64,000 bases of DNA from Veillonella rodentium (GTDB lineage Bacteria > Bacillota > Negativicutes > Veillonellales > Veillonellaceae), in assembly GCF_900187285.1 (NCBI RefSeq), contig NZ_LT906470.1, forward strand, positions 1,684,001-1,748,000, written 5' to 3'. The first letter of the stretch is position 1, and the number at the start of each line of letters is the position of its first letter. Positions 1 through 11,815 of the stretch are shown one piece after another. The position numbers and the translations under genes were made by a program. A model generated the notes under the pieces. That model had not been told where the DNA came from. It ran no database searches and saw nothing but the letters and a program-made list of their open reading frames with translations.

Positions 1-3000
1 ATGGCATTACGTTTCGGCTTACGCGCTTCGAACAATTCTTCGACACGCGGCAAACCTTGTGTGATATCGTCACCTGCGACACCGCCTGTATGGAATGTAC
101 GCATTGTCAACTGAGTACCCGGTTCACCGATGGATTGTGCTGCAATGATACCTACGGCTTCACCGACTTGAACCTGGTTACCCGTACCTAAATCGCGACC
201 GTAGCACTTGCGGCATACGCCATAAGGGCTGCGGCAGGTCAATACGGAACGGATCTTAACGGTTTCATAGTGTTTTACTACTTCATCAGCCAATGCTTCC
301 GTAATTTCACCGTTAAGAGGAACGATAACCTCGCCAGTTTCCTTGTTAACCAATTCTTCGGCTGCAATGCGGCCTACGATACGGTCTTTTAACGGTTCGA
401 TAACACCGGTACCTTCAACGATAGCTTCCACTTCGATACCGTGGATTTCATTGTTGCGCACCTGTACTTCTTTTACATCGGAGTTAAGAATAGCTTCGAT
501 GCCTTCTTCCGTAAGGCGTGTATCGGCAGGGAAAATTTCCACGCCGTCACTGTCGACGATGGCATTTACAGTATCCTTGTTCAACATATTCTGAACCATG
601 GTTTCCTTCAATGTTGCACGGATGCTGTCATCACTTTCACCAAGAATAATTTTCTGAACCAGGTTAGTATGGTTGATATCGCTGTCGGAGCCCAAATGCA
701 CACCGCGCAAAGCGATCGATGTAACACCGGATTCAGCAATATCCGTCAAACATTGTTCATCAAGAACGGTTTCAGCAGGCACCACAAGTTCGCCTGTTTC
801 CGCATTAACCACGTCTTTATCCAACACGCGGCCGAGAAGCTTGTCTTTCAACAAGTCCAGCGCCTGACGGGAAGATGTGGCCAAACGAGCCCGTTCACGA
901 ACGAGGTCGATACCTACCACATCACAATCATCCTCACGAACGATTACATCCTGAGATACGTCAACAAGACGACGGGTCAAGTAACCGGAGTCAGCTGTAC
1001 GAAGCGCCGTATCGGCCAAGCCTTTACGGGCACCGTGGGAGGATGTAAAGTAATCCAATACGGTCAAGCCTTCTTTAAAGTTCGCCTTAATCGGCAAGTC
1101 GATGATACGACCGGACGGATCCGCCATCAAACCGCGCATACCGGCAAGCTGACGAATCTGTTGTTTATTACCGCGGGCACCGGAGATAGCCATCATATAT
1201 ACAGGGTTAAAGCCGTCTTTATCGCAGGCCATATTATCCATCATGGCATCGGTAACATCTTCTGTCGCCTGAGTCCACAACTGAATAGTCTTACGATACC
1301 GTTCTTCCTCTGTAATGAGACCGCGCCGGTACAAGCGGGATACTTTTTCTACCTCTTGTTCCGCCGTATCAAGTAAATCAAACTTGACATCCGGTACCTT
1401 GATATCCGCAATCGCTACGGTCATGCCGGCGCGACGTGCGAAAGAATAGCCCAAGGACTTGATTCTATCCAATAATTCCGCCGTTTTTTCGTTACCGAAC
1501 AACTGGAAGCATTGATCAACCAATTTGCCGACGGTTTTCTTATCCATAACCTTACCCAAAGAATAAGTACCGTCTTCACGTTGTTCATATTGCCATAATT
1601 CAGGGAATAACGCGTTATTGAAGATCAGGCGACCAGCAGTGGTTTCCACGCGACCATGTTCAGGCATGCGGATATAGAGAATATCCTGCAATCCGATGAC
1701 ATGAGATTCATAGGCAAGCATAACTTCATCATAAGTAGCAAATGTTTTTGCCTTGTCTTTAGTATCTTCACGTACAACCGTCAAGTAGTATGTACCCAAG
1801 ATCATATCCTGAGACGGTACCGCTACCGGTTTACCGTCCTTCGTAGACAAGATATTATGGCTGGAAAGCATCAATGTACGTGCTTCCGCCTGTGCTTCAA
1901 CGGACAATGGCAAGTGACACGCCATTTGGTCACCGTCAAAGTCGGCGTTGAACGCTGTACATACTAATGGATGCAACTTGATGGCACGGCCTTCCCAAAG
2001 AATCGGTTCGAAAGCCTGGATACCAAGTCTGTGCAATGTAGGGGCGCGGTTCAAGAGAACAGGATGTTCCTTGATAACCTCTTCCAAGGACTCCCACACG
2101 CCGGGACCGATTCTTTCAACTTGACGTTTAGCAGCCTTGATATTGGATGCCTGACCGCGTTCAACCAGACGTTTCATAACGAACGGTTTGAACAATTCCA
2201 ACGCCATTTCCTTAGGCAGGCCGCATTGATGCATTTTAAGTTCAGGGCCTACTACGATAACGGAACGACCGGAGTAGTCAACACGTTTACCGAGCAGGTT
2301 CTGACGGAAACGACCTTGTTTACCCTTGAGCATATCGGACAAGGATTTCAACGGACGGTTACCAGGTCCCGTAACAGGACGACCGCGACGGCCATTATCG
2401 ATTAACGCATCCACCGCTTCCTGAAGCATGCGTTTTTCGTTGCGTACGATGATGTCAGGTGCCCCCAAATCGAGCAATCGTTTCAAACGGTTGTTACGAT
2501 TGATGACACGGCGATATAAATCATTGAGGTCAGATGTGGCAAAACGACCGCCATCGAGCTGAACCATAGGGCGCAATTCAGGTGGAATTACAGGAACCAC
2601 ATCCATAATCATCCATTCAGGGCGGTTACCGGACTGACGGAATGCTTCTACAACCTCTAAACGGCGAACCGCACGAATTTTACGCTGACCGCTGGCCGTG
2701 TTCAATTCTTCACGCAATTCAGCATTCAATACTTCTAAATCGAGTTCAGCTAAAAGCGCTTTTACCGCCTCAGCCCCCATATCGATGCAGGCGAAAAGAA
2801 TTTCTTCGGAAGCGCCTAATTCATAGCGTTCTTCACGAGTGAGTTCCTCGTATTCTTTGTCGGCTTCCGGAATCGTCGCATCATCGCGAAGAGCCGCATT
2901 ATAGCGTTCTTTGCGTTGTGCTTCACGCACGATGGCCAAACGTTCGTTGCGTTGCGCCACCGTTTCAATAACGACGGATTTACCACCGATAGTATAACCG

Positions 3001-3494
3001 TCTTCGTTAAATTGAGCTTCATATTCACGATATTCCTGCTCGGATAACAATTGGCGTTTCGCCAACGGTGTTCCAGCAGGATCTACTACGATATAAGAAG
3101 CAAAGTATAATACACGTTCCAAAGAACGTGGAGATACATCAAGGATCAGGCCCATACGGGACGGAATACCTTTAAAGTACCAGATGTGAGATACAGGAGT
3201 GGCCAATTCAATATGACCCATACGTTCACGACGTACTTTTGCACGAGTAACTTCAACACCACATTTATCGCAGACTACGCCTTTATGACGGATACGTTTA
3301 TATTTGCCGCAGTGACATTCCCAATCCTTTGTAGGTCCAAAAATGCGTTCACAGAACAGGCCATCACGTTCCGGCTTTAACGTACGGTAGTTAATTGTTT
3401 CTGGTTTCTTAACTTCCCCATGAGACCATGCCAAGATCTGTTCCGGAGAGGCTAAGCCGATTCGCATGGAATCGAATTCATTTACGTCTAGCAC
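1..3494 (-). CDS. rpoC: DNA-directed RNA polymerase subunit beta' (3' end cut off by the window edge)
   Basis: Catalytic beta' subunit of RNA polymerase. About 1164 codons are present and the C-terminus lies left of position 1. Translation from the minus strand shows the N-terminal zinc site (Cys60, Cys62, Cys75, Cys78), the metal-binding NADFDGDQM active-site motif near residue 515, and the second zinc cluster (CDVVG near 855 and [11 protein letters not shown] near 1085). The chosen start is a GTG at 3494, preceded by an AGAAGGGAG Shine-Dalgarno, giving [10 protein letters not shown]. It lies 27 nt downstream of the rpoB stop, so the two genes are certainly one operon. Large open frames on the opposite strand here are shadows. 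Confidence 0.97.
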   Translation of the reverse strand, partial: MLDVNEFDSMRIGLASPEQILAWSHGEVKKPETINYRTLKPERDGLFCERIFGPTKDWECHCGKYKRIRHKGVVCDKCGVEVTRAKVRRERMGHIELATPVSHIWYFKGIPSRMGLILDVSPRSLERVLYFASYIVVDPAGTPLAKRQLLSEQEYREYEAQFNEDGYTIGGKSVVIETVAQRNERLAIVREAQRKERYNAALRDDATIPEADKEYEELTREERYELGASEEILFACIDMGAEAVKALLAELDLEVLNAELREELNTASGQRKIRAVRRLEVVEAFRQSGNRPEWMIMDVVPVIPPELRPMVQLDGGRFATSDLNDLYRRVINRNNRLKRLLDLGAPDIIVRNEKRMLQEAVDALIDNGRRGRPVTGPGNRPLKSLSDMLKGKQGRFRQNLLGKRVDYSGRSVIVVGPELKMHQCGLPKEMALELFKPFVMKRLVERGQASNIKAAKRQVERIGPGVWESLEEVIKEHPVLLNRAPTLHRLGIQAFEPILWEGRAIKLHPLVCTAFNADFDGDQMACHLPLSVEAQAEARTLMLSSHNILSTKDGKPVAVPSQDMILGTYYLTVVREDTKDKAKTFATYDEVMLAYESHVIGLQDILYIRMPEHGRVETTAGRLIFNNALFPELWQYEQREDGTYSLGKVMDKKTVGKLVDQCFQLFGNEKTAELLDRIKSLGYSFARRAGMTVAIADIKVPDVKFDLLDTAEQEVEKVSRLYRRGLITEEERYRKTIQLWTQATEDVTDAMMDNMACDKDGFNPVYMMAISGARGNKQQIRQLAGMRGLMADPSGRIIDLPIKANFKEGLTVLDYFTSSHGARKGLADTALRTADSGYLTRRLVDVSQDVIVREDDCDVVGIDLVRERARLATSSRQALDLLKDKLLGRVLDKDVVNAETGELVVPAETVLDEQCLTDIAESGVTSIALRGVHLGSDSDINHTNLVQKIILGESDDSIRATLKETMVQNMLNKDTVNAIVDSDGVEIFPADTRLTEEGIEAILNSDVKEVQVRNNEIHGIEVEAIVEGTGVIEPLKDRIVGRIAAEELVNKETGEVIVPLNGEITEALADEVVKHYETVKIRSVLTCRSPYGVCRKCYGRDLGTGNQVQVGEAVGIIAAQSIGEPGTQLTMRTFHTGGVAGDDITQGLPRVEELFEARKPKRNA

Positions 3495-3521
3495 TACTAT
3501 CGCTCCCTTCTATAGATAGTT

Positions 3522-6500
3522 TCAGTCTTCATCGTCAGAGGATTGATCCATAGGATATGCCAGTTGGCTGAGAATATCATCTTCCCCGCCATTATCGGCA
3601 GGTGCTTCTTCCTCTGCTTCCGGTTCTACAACTGTTACTTCATCTGTTTCAACAGCACTGCCGTCCATAACATCTTCAATACCAGTTTCTACCGCTTCAT
3701 CTTCGTCATCAAGTTCTTTCATTACTACTTCTTCTTGATCTTCATTCAATATTTTTACATCAAGACCGATACTTTGAAGTTCTTTGAGCAATACTTTAAA
3801 GGACTCAGGTACGCCCGGTTCTGGAATGTTTTCACCTTTAACGATTTTTTCGTACGCTTTCACACGGCCTACGACATCATCGGATTTAACGGTCAGCAAC
3901 TCTTGAAGTGTATAGGCTGCACCATAGGCTTCAAGAGCCCACACTTCCATTTCCCCGAAACGCTGACCGCCGAATTGAGCTTTACCACCCAACGGTTGTT
4001 GTGTAACAAGGGAGTACGGACCTGTGGAACGAGCATGAATCTTATCATCAACCAAATGATGGAGTTTAAGCATATAAACATATCCGACCGTAACGCGATT
4101 ATCCATCGGTTCACCGGTACGACCGTCATATAGTACGGTTTTACCGTCATCAGGACGACCTGCAATCGCCAAGGTTTCGAATACGTCTTTTTCGTGAGCA
4201 CCGTCAAATACAGGTGTAGCGATATGAATACCCGCTACATCAGGTTTCGGCATGCCGTATTTTTCGTAATCATAGCCGAGGCCTTCCAAGGCTTTGCGGA
4301 TTTCAACGCGCTTCGCTTCGGCGGATTCAATATCGTTAAGGGTATTCTTAACCTTATCGATAGCGGCCAGCTCCTCTACGAGAGCCGGATCCATTTCCGC
4401 CGCTTCTTCTTCGGAGTCGAAATATTCCATATGAAGTGCATTGTATTTAGCTTCCAAAGCTTTGAGCTCCTGATAACGAGCTTCACCGCCCATAACTTTG
4501 AATTTCTTCTGCGCCGCTTTTTCTATATGTTTAAGAATTTTCGCTTTCAAATCAATGATTTTTTCATTTTCATCGAAATGATCTACCGTTACATCTTCTG
4601 TAACCTTTGCTTCCAAAGCTTCAATTTCACCATATAAATCGCGAACGGCTTCGATTTCATCCCAATAAGAGCTGTCGGTACGCGCTTCTTTCAACACATT
4701 CTGAATATGAAGATCCGTTTCTTTAATCTTCATACCTAGACCTTGAACGGCCCAGCCCAAATGAGTTTCAAGAACCTGCCCGATATTCATACGGGACGGT
4801 ACGCCCAATGGATTCAACACGATTTGTACCGGTGTACCGTCAGGAAGGAACGGCATATCCTCTTTTCTCATAACGCGGGAAACGACACCTTTGTTACCAT
4901 GACGACCCGCCATTTTATCGCCTTCATGAATCTTACGTTTTTGAGCGATATATACGCGGACGAGTTTATTTACGCCCGGTTGTAATTCATCACCGTTTTC
5001 ACGAGTGAAAACCTTAACGTCTACTACTTTACCGGATTCGCCATGAGGCACGCGCAGGGATGTATCGCGTACTTCGCGTTCTTTATCACCAAAGATTGCA
5101 CGTAGCAAGCGTTCTTCCGGCGTAAGTTCAGTTTCACCCTTCGGTGTTGCTTTACCTACGAGGATATCCCCCGGATGTACCTCTGCACCGATGCAGATAA
5201 TACCGTCTTCGTCGAGATTTCTAAGCGTATCATCACCTGTATTAGGCAGTTCACGCGTAATTTCTTCGGCACCTAATTTGGTGTCACGCGCATCACATTC
5301 GTATTCTTCAATATGAATGGATGTATAAATATCTTCCTTGCAAAGTTCTTCACTGAGCAGGATAGCATCTTCGTAGTTATAACCTTCCCAAGGCATAAAC
5401 GCTACAAGAACGTTATAGCCCAATGCCAATTCACCGCCGTCGGTAGCAGGGCCGTCAGCCAACACCTGGCCTTTTACAACGTGGTCACCTCGATTGACGA
5501 TCGGTTTCTGGTTAAAGCATGTGGATTGGTTGGAACGAAGGAATTTATTCAAACGGTATGTATCAACACGGCCGTCGCTATCGCGAAGAACGTGAATTTC
5601 ATTACCCCAGCAACGTACGACTTTACCGGATTCGCGCGCCAATACGCAGACACCGGAGTCAGTTGCGGCTGTATATTCCATGCCTGTACCGACAAGAGGG
5701 GCTTGAGCCCGCAAGAGTGGCACCGCCTGACGTTGCATGTTCGCACCCATCAAGGCACGGTTAGCATCGTCATTTTCAAGGAAGGGAATCATAGCTGTAC
5801 CGATAGATACAACTTCTTTCGGACTAACGTCCATATAGTCGACCTTATCAGGTGTAACTTCCAATACATCATGACCGCGACGGCAGGCAACATGATCCTC
5901 CATGAAGTAACCGTCCGCATCAATAGGCGAGTTCGCCTGAGCGATAGTCATACCTTCCTCTTCATCAGCCGTCATGTATACAACGCTGTCAGATACGCGC
6001 ACTTTAACAACGGTATCGGCTTCTTTACCTTTACCGTAAATTTTTTCAACGCGACGATATGGCGCTTCAATAAAGCCGAATTCATTTACCTTTGCATAGT
6101 TGGACAAAGAGTTGATCAAGCCGATATTCGGACCTTCCGGCGTTTCAATCGGACACATACGGCCGTAGTGAGAATGATGCACGTCACGAACTTCGAAACC
6201 GGCACGTTCACGAGACAAACCGCCAGGGCCGAGAGCGGATAAACGACGTTTGTGAGTCAACTCCGCCAATGGATTTGTTTGGTCCATGAACTGGGACAAC
6301 TGGGAAGAACCGAAGAATTCCTTGATTGCCGCCACTACAGGACGAATATTGATCAACGCTTGCGGCGTAATCGATTCAATTTCCTGAATCGTCATGCGCT
6401 CACGAACAACGCGCTCCATACGGGTTAAACCGATACGGAATTGGTTTTGCAACAATTCACCTACGCAACGAAGGCGACGATTCCCCAAATGGTCGATATC

Positions 6501-7676
6501 ATCAGTATGACCCGCACCATCCATAAGATTGAGCAAATACGAAATATTAGCAATCATATCTTCTCTTGTAACCGTGCGATGTTCATATGGCAAATTGCAG
6601 TTATTGCAGATCACCTTGGAAGACGTGCCGTCAGAATTTTGAATATAGAACTCTGCAAAGCCTTCACCGTCGAACACGTGGCTTTCAGCCACTACACCCA
6701 ATTGTTCCTCGGAAACCTGCACGCCTGCGTCGAGAATAATTTCACCCGTCTCAGTATCTACGATAGGTTGCGCCAATGTTTGACCCAACATACGTTGACG
6801 CCAGCCGAGTTTTTTATTTAATTTATAACGGCCTACGCGCGCCAAATCATAACGGCGGGCATCAAAAAATAAATTATCGAACAAATTACGAGCGGATTCC
6901 ACAGTTGGAGGTTCGCCGGGACGTAATTTCTTATAAATTTCAACCAATGCTTCATCAGCAGATTGAGTCGTGTCTTTTTCCAGTGTGCGAACGATGCGTT
7001 CATCATATACCGGCAATCCGTCCTCACCGGTCTCGCCGTTCCAGAATAGATCGAGGATACTTTCATTAGTATCCCAGCCTAATGCACGAACCAATACCGT
7101 TGCCGGTAATTTACGGTTTCGGTCAATACGGACAGACACCACTTCACTCGCATCTGTTTCAAGTTCTATCCACGCACCGCGATTAGGGATAACGGTGGAC
7201 TCATACAATCGATTACCCATGGTATCGATTTCTTTACCATAGTATACCCCAGGGGAACGTACCAATTGAGATACGATAACGCGTTCCGCACCATTGATGA
7301 TGAAAGTACCCGTATCAGTCATCAACGGAAAATCGCCCATAAATACTTCTTGTTCCTTGATGTCCATATTTTCCGGATCATTATTTACCAAGCGAATATT
7401 TACGCGAAGTGGCGCTGCATATGTAGCGTCACGATTTTTACATTCATTAATATCATACTTAGGTTCACCCAAGCTGAACCCTTCAAAAGAAAGTACTAGA
7501 TTACCTGAATTGTCTTTAATCGGAGAAATATCGTTGAAAATATTTTGTAAACCACTCTCCAAGAACCATTCATACGATTTACGCTGAATGTCCAATAAAT
7601 GCGGCATCTTGATAACTTCGTTAATTTTTGCATATGTATAACGAGTCCTTTTGCCTACCTGTTCAGGTTTGAACAT
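3522..7676 (-). CDS. rpoB: DNA-directed RNA polymerase subunit beta, with a large lineage-type insertion
   Basis: Beta subunit of RNA polymerase, 1384 residues from the ATG at 7676 ([10 protein letters not shown]), which follows an AGGGGTG Shine-Dalgarno. The open frame continues upstream to 7835 but that extension has no family resemblance. Recognisable conserved stretches include the rifampicin region ([16 protein letters not shown]), GPNIGLI, and [21 protein letters not shown] near the end. It is about 190 residues longer than the Bacillus subtilis protein (1193). Most of the excess is a charged, heptad-like insertion at about residues 980-1145, between ETHLGWAV and IATPVFDG. This is the place where E. 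coli beta also carries an insertion. The C-terminus is a very acidic tail. rpoC follows after 27 nt. Confidence 0.97.
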   Translation of the reverse strand: MFKPEQVGKRTRYTYAKINEVIKMPHLLDIQRKSYEWFLESGLQNIFNDISPIKDNSGNLVLSFEGFSLGEPKYDINECKNRDATYAAPLRVNIRLVNNDPENMDIKEQEVFMGDFPLMTDTGTFIINGAERVIVSQLVRSPGVYYGKEIDTMGNRLYESTVIPNRGAWIELETDASEVVSVRIDRNRKLPATVLVRALGWDTNESILDLFWNGETGEDGLPVYDERIVRTLEKDTTQSADEALVEIYKKLRPGEPPTVESARNLFDNLFFDARRYDLARVGRYKLNKKLGWRQRMLGQTLAQPIVDTETGEIILDAGVQVSEEQLGVVAESHVFDGEGFAEFYIQNSDGTSSKVICNNCNLPYEHRTVTREDMIANISYLLNLMDGAGHTDDIDHLGNRRLRCVGELLQNQFRIGLTRMERVVRERMTIQEIESITPQALINIRPVVAAIKEFFGSSQLSQFMDQTNPLAELTHKRRLSALGPGGLSRERAGFEVRDVHHSHYGRMCPIETPEGPNIGLINSLSNYAKVNEFGFIEAPYRRVEKIYGKGKEADTVVKVRVSDSVVYMTADEEEGMTIAQANSPIDADGYFMEDHVACRRGHDVLEVTPDKVDYMDVSPKEVVSIGTAMIPFLENDDANRALMGANMQRQAVPLLRAQAPLVGTGMEYTAATDSGVCVLARESGKVVRCWGNEIHVLRDSDGRVDTYRLNKFLRSNQSTCFNQKPIVNRGDHVVKGQVLADGPATDGGELALGYNVLVAFMPWEGYNYEDAILLSEELCKEDIYTSIHIEEYECDARDTKLGAEEITRELPNTGDDTLRNLDEDGIICIGAEVHPGDILVGKATPKGETELTPEERLLRAIFGDKEREVRDTSLRVPHGESGKVVDVKVFTRENGDELQPGVNKLVRVYIAQKRKIHEGDKMAGRHGNKGVVSRVMRKEDMPFLPDGTPVQIVLNPLGVPSRMNIGQVLETHLGWAVQGLGMKIKETDLHIQNVLKEARTDSSYWDEIEAVRDLYGEIEALEAKVTEDVTVDHFDENEKIIDLKAKILKHIEKAAQKKFKVMGGEARYQELKALEAKYNALHMEYFDSEEEAAEMDPALVEELAAIDKVKNTLNDIESAEAKRVEIRKALEGLGYDYEKYGMPKPDVAGIHIATPVFDGAHEKDVFETLAIAGRPDDGKTVLYDGRTGEPMDNRVTVGYVYMLKLHHLVDDKIHARSTGPYSLVTQQPLGGKAQFGGQRFGEMEVWALEAYGAAYTLQELLTVKSDDVVGRVKAYEKIVKGENIPEPGVPESFKVLLKELQSIGLDVKILNEDQEEVVMKELDDEDEAVETGIEDVMDGSAVETDEVTVVEPEAEEEAPADNGGEDDILSQLAYPMDQSSDDED

Positions 7677-7931
7677 ATTTGCTTTCACCCCTATCAAACA
7701 CACCGGTCTACCATTTTCTATAACGGCATGAAAAAGACATCTTACAGGTCTCAGTTTTCCTGCTCGAATAACGTCAAATAAAGCAAGGTCCATTTCATTT
7801 TTAAAATAACCTTGCTTCCCGTTAACCAAGCACAACCTTGGAAGAAAACCTCATCACTATTTGTGTTATAGTTTTTGCATCCAAAAGCAGAAAACGCTAC
7901 TTTTGCAATATATAATTTTATCAGTAATGCA

Positions 7932-7964
7932 AAAAACTGTCAACCAAAGGGGTTGACAGTTTTT
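7932..7964 (-). terminator. Rho-independent terminator after aspA
   Basis: Stem AAACTGTCAACC / GGTTGACAGTTT with a short loop and a T-run on the minus strand, between the aspA stop (8042) and the rpoB leader. It separates aspA transcription from rpoBC, so rpoBC should have its own promoter in about 7700-7930. I could not pick that promoter with confidence. Confidence 0.85.
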
Positions 7965-8041
7965 GATTTTCATGTATCATTCATTTGATATCATATCGAA
8001 ATAGACGTGTTCATATTAATAACGAATCTAAAAACGAATGT

Positions 8042-9457
8042 TTAGTTTCCCTTATGTTTCAAAAGGTTCGCACCGGCAATACCGGGCCGTGTCATTTCCT
8101 TAGGAGATAAGATATGATTGATTTCTTCTTCCGTTAATAAGCCTTGTTCCAAGATGATATCCCGAATAGCACGGCCCGATTTATACGCTTCCTTCGCAAG
8201 AGCCGATGCCGTTTCATATCCTAAATGCGGCAACAATGCCGTCACGATACCTACGGAACGGTTGAGCCAGTACTCACATTGCTCCCGATCGACTTCAAGA
8301 TCCACCAATAATTTATCTACAAATGTATTAACCCCATTTTTGAGGTAGCAAAGATTATTAAATAAATTATATGCCAATACCGGTTCCATTACATTCAATT
8401 CAAACTGGCCGTTTTCCACAGCCAACGTGATGGTAAGATCATTACCGATAACTTGATAACACACCTGGTTCAATACTTCCGCGATAACAGGATTAACCTT
8501 CCCCGGCATGATGGAGGATCCCGGTTGACGAGGAGGCAACTTCAATTCACCGATACCGCAACGAGGACCGGATGCCATCAAACGGAAATCGTTGGCCATC
8601 TTGATAAGTACCAATGCGGTAACTTTAATACCGCTGGAGATATCCGCGAAAATATCCGTATTATTCGTAGCATCAATGAGATTATCCGCTGTGTAGAACG
8701 GTTCACCTACGACTTCGCTGAGTTCATACGCCACATCATGAATATAACTAGGCTCCGCATTAAGGCCCGTGCCTACAGCAGTAGCCCCCATGTTGATGAC
8801 ATGAGCGCCTTCAACGGCGGATTTAATACGCTTAATACCGCGGCGTACACCGGATGCATAAGCACCCATTTCCTGACCTAACGTAATAGGAACCGCATCT
8901 TGAAGATGAGTACGCCCCATCTTCAAAATTTCACTATATTCTTCCGCTTTCTTTTCCAATTCGTCCACGAGACGTTGTAACGCTTCAAGAAGCGGTTTTG
9001 TCTTCAAGATAGCACATACCTTGATAGCCGTCGGAAATGCATCATTTGTAGATTGCGCCATATTACAATGGTTATTAGGGCTAACGATATCATAGTTACC
9101 CTTAGGATGGCCTAGAATTTCAAGAGCCCTATTGGCCAACACTTCGTTCATATTCATATTAACAGATGTGCCGGCTCCGCCTTGGATCGGATCTACAGGG
9201 AACTGATCCGCAAATTTACCGGCGATAACTTCGTCCGCCGCCTGCGCAATGGCTTTACCGATAGATACATTTAAGCGACCCGTCTTCATATTCGCCAATG
9301 CGGATGCTTTTTTTACCATCGCCAGAGATTTGATAAAATCCTGGTCTAAATGTTTACCCGTAATATTGAAGTTCTCTAATGCACGAATTGTCTGTACACC
9401 ATAATATAGCTCATCAGCTACTTCTAACTCACCCAGAAAATCGTGTTCTTTTCTCAT
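8042..9457 (-). CDS. aspA: Aspartate ammonia-lyase
   Basis: Converts L-aspartate to fumarate and ammonia in the cytoplasm. 471 residues from the ATG at 9457, which has an AGAAGG Shine-Dalgarno 6 nt upstream. The longer open frame to 9523 lacks support. Class II fumarase/aspartase signature GSSIMPGKVNP is at about residues 312-322, and the substrate-binding SPNNHCNMAQSTND block near 138-151 fits aspartase. Product fumarate would feed the Fe-S fumarase (34288-35710) or fumarate reduction. Monocistronic: own promoter upstream and terminator downstream. Its position between rplL and rpoB is unusual, since these ribosomal and polymerase genes normally adjoin. A class II fumarase (fumC) is the only realistic alternative. 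Confidence 0.93.
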   Translation of the reverse strand: MRKEHDFLGELEVADELYYGVQTIRALENFNITGKHLDQDFIKSLAMVKKASALANMKTGRLNVSIGKAIAQAADEVIAGKFADQFPVDPIQGGAGTSVNMNMNEVLANRALEILGHPKGNYDIVSPNNHCNMAQSTNDAFPTAIKVCAILKTKPLLEALQRLVDELEKKAEEYSEILKMGRTHLQDAVPITLGQEMGAYASGVRRGIKRIKSAVEGAHVINMGATAVGTGLNAEPSYIHDVAYELSEVVGEPFYTADNLIDATNNTDIFADISSGIKVTALVLIKMANDFRLMASGPRCGIGELKLPPRQPGSSIMPGKVNPVIAEVLNQVCYQVIGNDLTITLAVENGQFELNVMEPVLAYNLFNNLCYLKNGVNTFVDKLLVDLEVDREQCEYWLNRSVGIVTALLPHLGYETASALAKEAYKSGRAIRDIILEQGLLTEEEINHILSPKEMTRPGIAGANLLKHKGN

Positions 9458-9533
9458 AATAAACCTTCTTTCCAATGTACTATGTCTTTGAAAACGGTAA
9501 AATTTTGATAACGTACACTTCATTTATGGCTTC

Positions 9534-9560
9534 ATTATAACATGTATCTTGTATACACAA
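9534..9560 (-). promoter_or_regulatory. Probable aspA promoter (extended -10)
   Basis: On the minus strand an extended -10 (TGT then TATAAT, at 9534-9539) lies about 75 nt upstream of the aspA start. A TTGTGT -35-like hexamer (9555-9560) sits at a short 15-nt spacing, which the TG extension could compensate. Confidence 0.55.
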
Positions 9561-9711
9561 AAGTCATTTCAAGTATTCCTTACAAACAATATTCTATATA
9601 ATGTATAGAAATCTATTTTAATGAATAAATATATTAAATTAAAGCTGTATTTAATAATTCTCGCCCCTATAGTACAATAAGATAGACTATGTAAGTAAGG
9701 AGTACAACTAC

Positions 9712-11328
9712 ATGATTGATAATCATAAATTACGAATAGGCGCACTGTTCTTGTTAACTGTCATCAGTTACGGATTTTACAATGCCTATTTACCTGTAAC
9801 GGATCCGGTGGAATCCAACTATGTTCTGTCCGCTATCACGATGCTGAAGCATAACTCGTGGATATCGCCCATGATATATGACCAGGTATGGTATGATAAA
9901 CCGCCTCTCACCTATTGGGCTCTCATGATAACATACAAACTGTTCGGTATATCTGACTTTACATCGCGCATGCCGAATACGTTGATCGCAGGCGCCAGTA
10001 TAGCCCTGATGTATCATCTTGTATTTCGTATAAAACAATCAACACATCTTGCCGTGACAAGCGCCATACTGCTTTTCAGCACATTGCAGTTCTGGTATAT
10101 TTCACACGCCATCATAACAGACGGATTTTTATTTTTCTTCTCACTCGGCATTTTCGGCTATTCTTATTTAGCCTTTGAGAATCGCGACAGAGCTTCTATG
10201 GTGAAAGCCTATGTGGCAGCCGCTTTTGCGGTCCTCACGAAAGGGCCGGTAAGCATCGTATTGCCGGGACTGATTTTACTGTTATTTATTTGTATGAGGT
10301 GGTTCGCTCATAGAGAAAATACAGACTACAGCCTTGCAGATGATATGCGATTACTTTTTAATCCATTAGGCCTTATTCTGTTTTTCATCATCGGCTGCCC
10401 CTGGTATATGGCTATGTACACTATACATGGTCAGGATTTCATCATCGGCTTTTTAGGCCTTCATAACATTGATCGGGCCATCGTATCAGAACATCCGAAG
10501 TTTAATGTTTGGTACTACTACATAATCCTTATTCCGCTCGCCCTATTGCCATGGACGCCGACCATAATCTATCGTCTTAAAAGTATCAGCCGGAAAGATA
10601 ATTTCGATCTATTAGGTATTCTATGGTTTGCAGTTATCGTTGTCTTCTATTCAGTGGTAGCCACAAAATATATAACCTATACACTACTCGCTATCATTCC
10701 ATGTATCATATGGGGTGCGGAAGCTTTCATAACTATTATCAATAAAAATGATAAAACCTTTACATATATTATATCCATTCCATTTTTCATATATTTAAGT
10801 ATTTTCTTAACTGCCAGCTTTACATCACCGGAGCTATGGCCTGCACCGTTGATGATTACGTCAGCAATAATCCCGCTGTTACTGATAGTATCAAAACATT
10901 TCATAAAAACCCTTTGGCAGCAGACTATCTACCTGCTTACACCGATAGTTATCCTATACAGTGCGGTAACTGTCACAGTCCCTCCTATTCTGCTCAATCA
11001 ATCGGGGATTCAATTTAAATCATACATAGAATCAAGTAGTCAAAAGATCTATGTATATGGTACATATTTCACATCAATCCGGTATTATACAGAAGCTACA
11101 CCTACACAGGTATTCGTGCATACTACCGATAATCCGCTGTGGACGGAAGGTAAAACATTAATGCCGACTATCACAAAAGACGAATTCTATCAGGTAGTGC
11201 CTAAAGAACACGGTGCTATTATCATCGTTCCCGACAAATACAAGAAAAAATTTACTGAATCGTCAGCCTATCCCATGACGAGAGAAATCGGTAAAACCGC
11301 AACGGCTAAGATTTACAAGGTTCAATAA
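9712..11328 (+). CDS. ArnT/PMT-like GT-C family glycosyltransferase (integral membrane)
   Basis: 538-residue polytopic membrane protein of the dolichyl-phosphate-mannose:protein mannosyltransferase / ArnT superfamily. These enzymes move a sugar from a polyprenyl-phosphate carrier onto an acceptor at the outer face of the inner membrane, often lipid A or a surface glycan. Seen directly: an acidic DPVES motif in the first periplasmic loop (about residues 27-31), a WYDKPPLTYW segment typical of the family, about ten further hydrophobic segments, and a soluble C-terminal tail. ATG at 9712 follows a TAAGGAG site. It is the only plus-strand gene in the rpo/rpl region and shares a bidirectional terminator with rplL. 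Acceptor and sugar cannot be told from sequence. Confidence 0.85.
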   Translation: MIDNHKLRIGALFLLTVISYGFYNAYLPVTDPVESNYVLSAITMLKHNSWISPMIYDQVWYDKPPLTYWALMITYKLFGISDFTSRMPNTLIAGASIALMYHLVFRIKQSTHLAVTSAILLFSTLQFWYISHAIITDGFLFFFSLGIFGYSYLAFENRDRASMVKAYVAAAFAVLTKGPVSIVLPGLILLLFICMRWFAHRENTDYSLADDMRLLFNPLGLILFFIIGCPWYMAMYTIHGQDFIIGFLGLHNIDRAIVSEHPKFNVWYYYIILIPLALLPWTPTIIYRLKSISRKDNFDLLGILWFAVIVVFYSVVATKYITYTLLAIIPCIIWGAEAFITIINKNDKTFTYIISIPFFIYLSIFLTASFTSPELWPAPLMITSAIIPLLLIVSKHFIKTLWQQTIYLLTPIVILYSAVTVTVPPILLNQSGIQFKSYIESSSQKIYVYGTYFTSIRYYTEATPTQVFVHTTDNPLWTEGKTLMPTITKDEFYQVVPKEHGAIIIVPDKYKKKFTESSAYPMTREIGKTATAKIYKVQ

Positions 11329-11333
11329 GAAAC

Positions 11334-11363
11334 AAAAAAGGCGTACCCATGGGTACGCCTTTT
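11334..11363. terminator. Bidirectional terminator between the GT-C gene and rplL
   Basis: Perfect stem AAAAGGCGTACCC / GGGTACGCCTTTT with A-runs and T-runs on both sides, placed between two convergent genes. On the minus strand it ends the rplKAJL transcript. Confidence 0.9.
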
Positions 11364-11376
11364 AGTATGGCCGAAA

Positions 11377-11745
11377 TTATTTCAATTCTACAGTTGCGCC
11401 AGCTTCTTCCAACTGAGCTTTCAAAGCTTCAGCAGCATCAGCAGCTACGCCTTCTTTTACAGGTGCAGGAGCGCCGTCAACGATTGCTTTAGCTTCTTTC
11501 AAGCCAAGACCAGTTGCTTCACGAACAACTTTGATTACGTTGATTTTGGACCCGCCAGCCTCTTTCAAGATTACGTCGAAGGAATCTTTAGCAGCGCCGC
11601 CGTCAGCACCGCCAGCAGCTGCTACAGCTACAGGAGCTGCTGCAGTTACGCCAAATTCTTCTTCGATTGCTTTTACAAGATCATTAAGTTCAAGGATTGT
11701 TGCTTCTTTCAATTCAGCAACGATGTTTTCAATGTTCAATGCCAT
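11377..11745 (-). CDS. rplL: 50S ribosomal protein L7/L12
   Basis: 122-residue stalk protein that recruits translation GTPases to the ribosome. N-terminal dimerisation domain ([20 protein letters not shown]), Ala/Gly-rich hinge near residues 35-50, and the conserved C-terminal domain with [17 protein letters not shown]-type sequence. ATG at 11745 with GGAGG 8 nt upstream. Follows rplJ after 70 nt. A terminator lies immediately downstream, so rpoB is not read from this transcript by simple read-through. Confidence 0.98.
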   Translation of the reverse strand: MALNIENIVAELKEATILELNDLVKAIEEEFGVTAAAPVAVAAAGGADGGAAKDSFDVILKEAGGSKINVIKVVREATGLGLKEAKAIVDGAPAPVKEGVAADAAEALKAQLEEAGATVELK

Positions 11746-11815
11746 TTTAGATTTCCTCCATAAATTAGTTTAGTATGCCGGTGTCATGCAGCCGACAAGT
11801 AGTTTGCAGTAATAA

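Noticed and set aside
441-1376. 311-residue open frame on the plus strand
   Set aside because: Antisense shadow of rpoC; no family resemblance and no ribosome-binding site.
5313-6242. 309-residue open frame on the plus strand
   Set aside because: Antisense shadow of rpoB; composition typical of reversed coding sequence.
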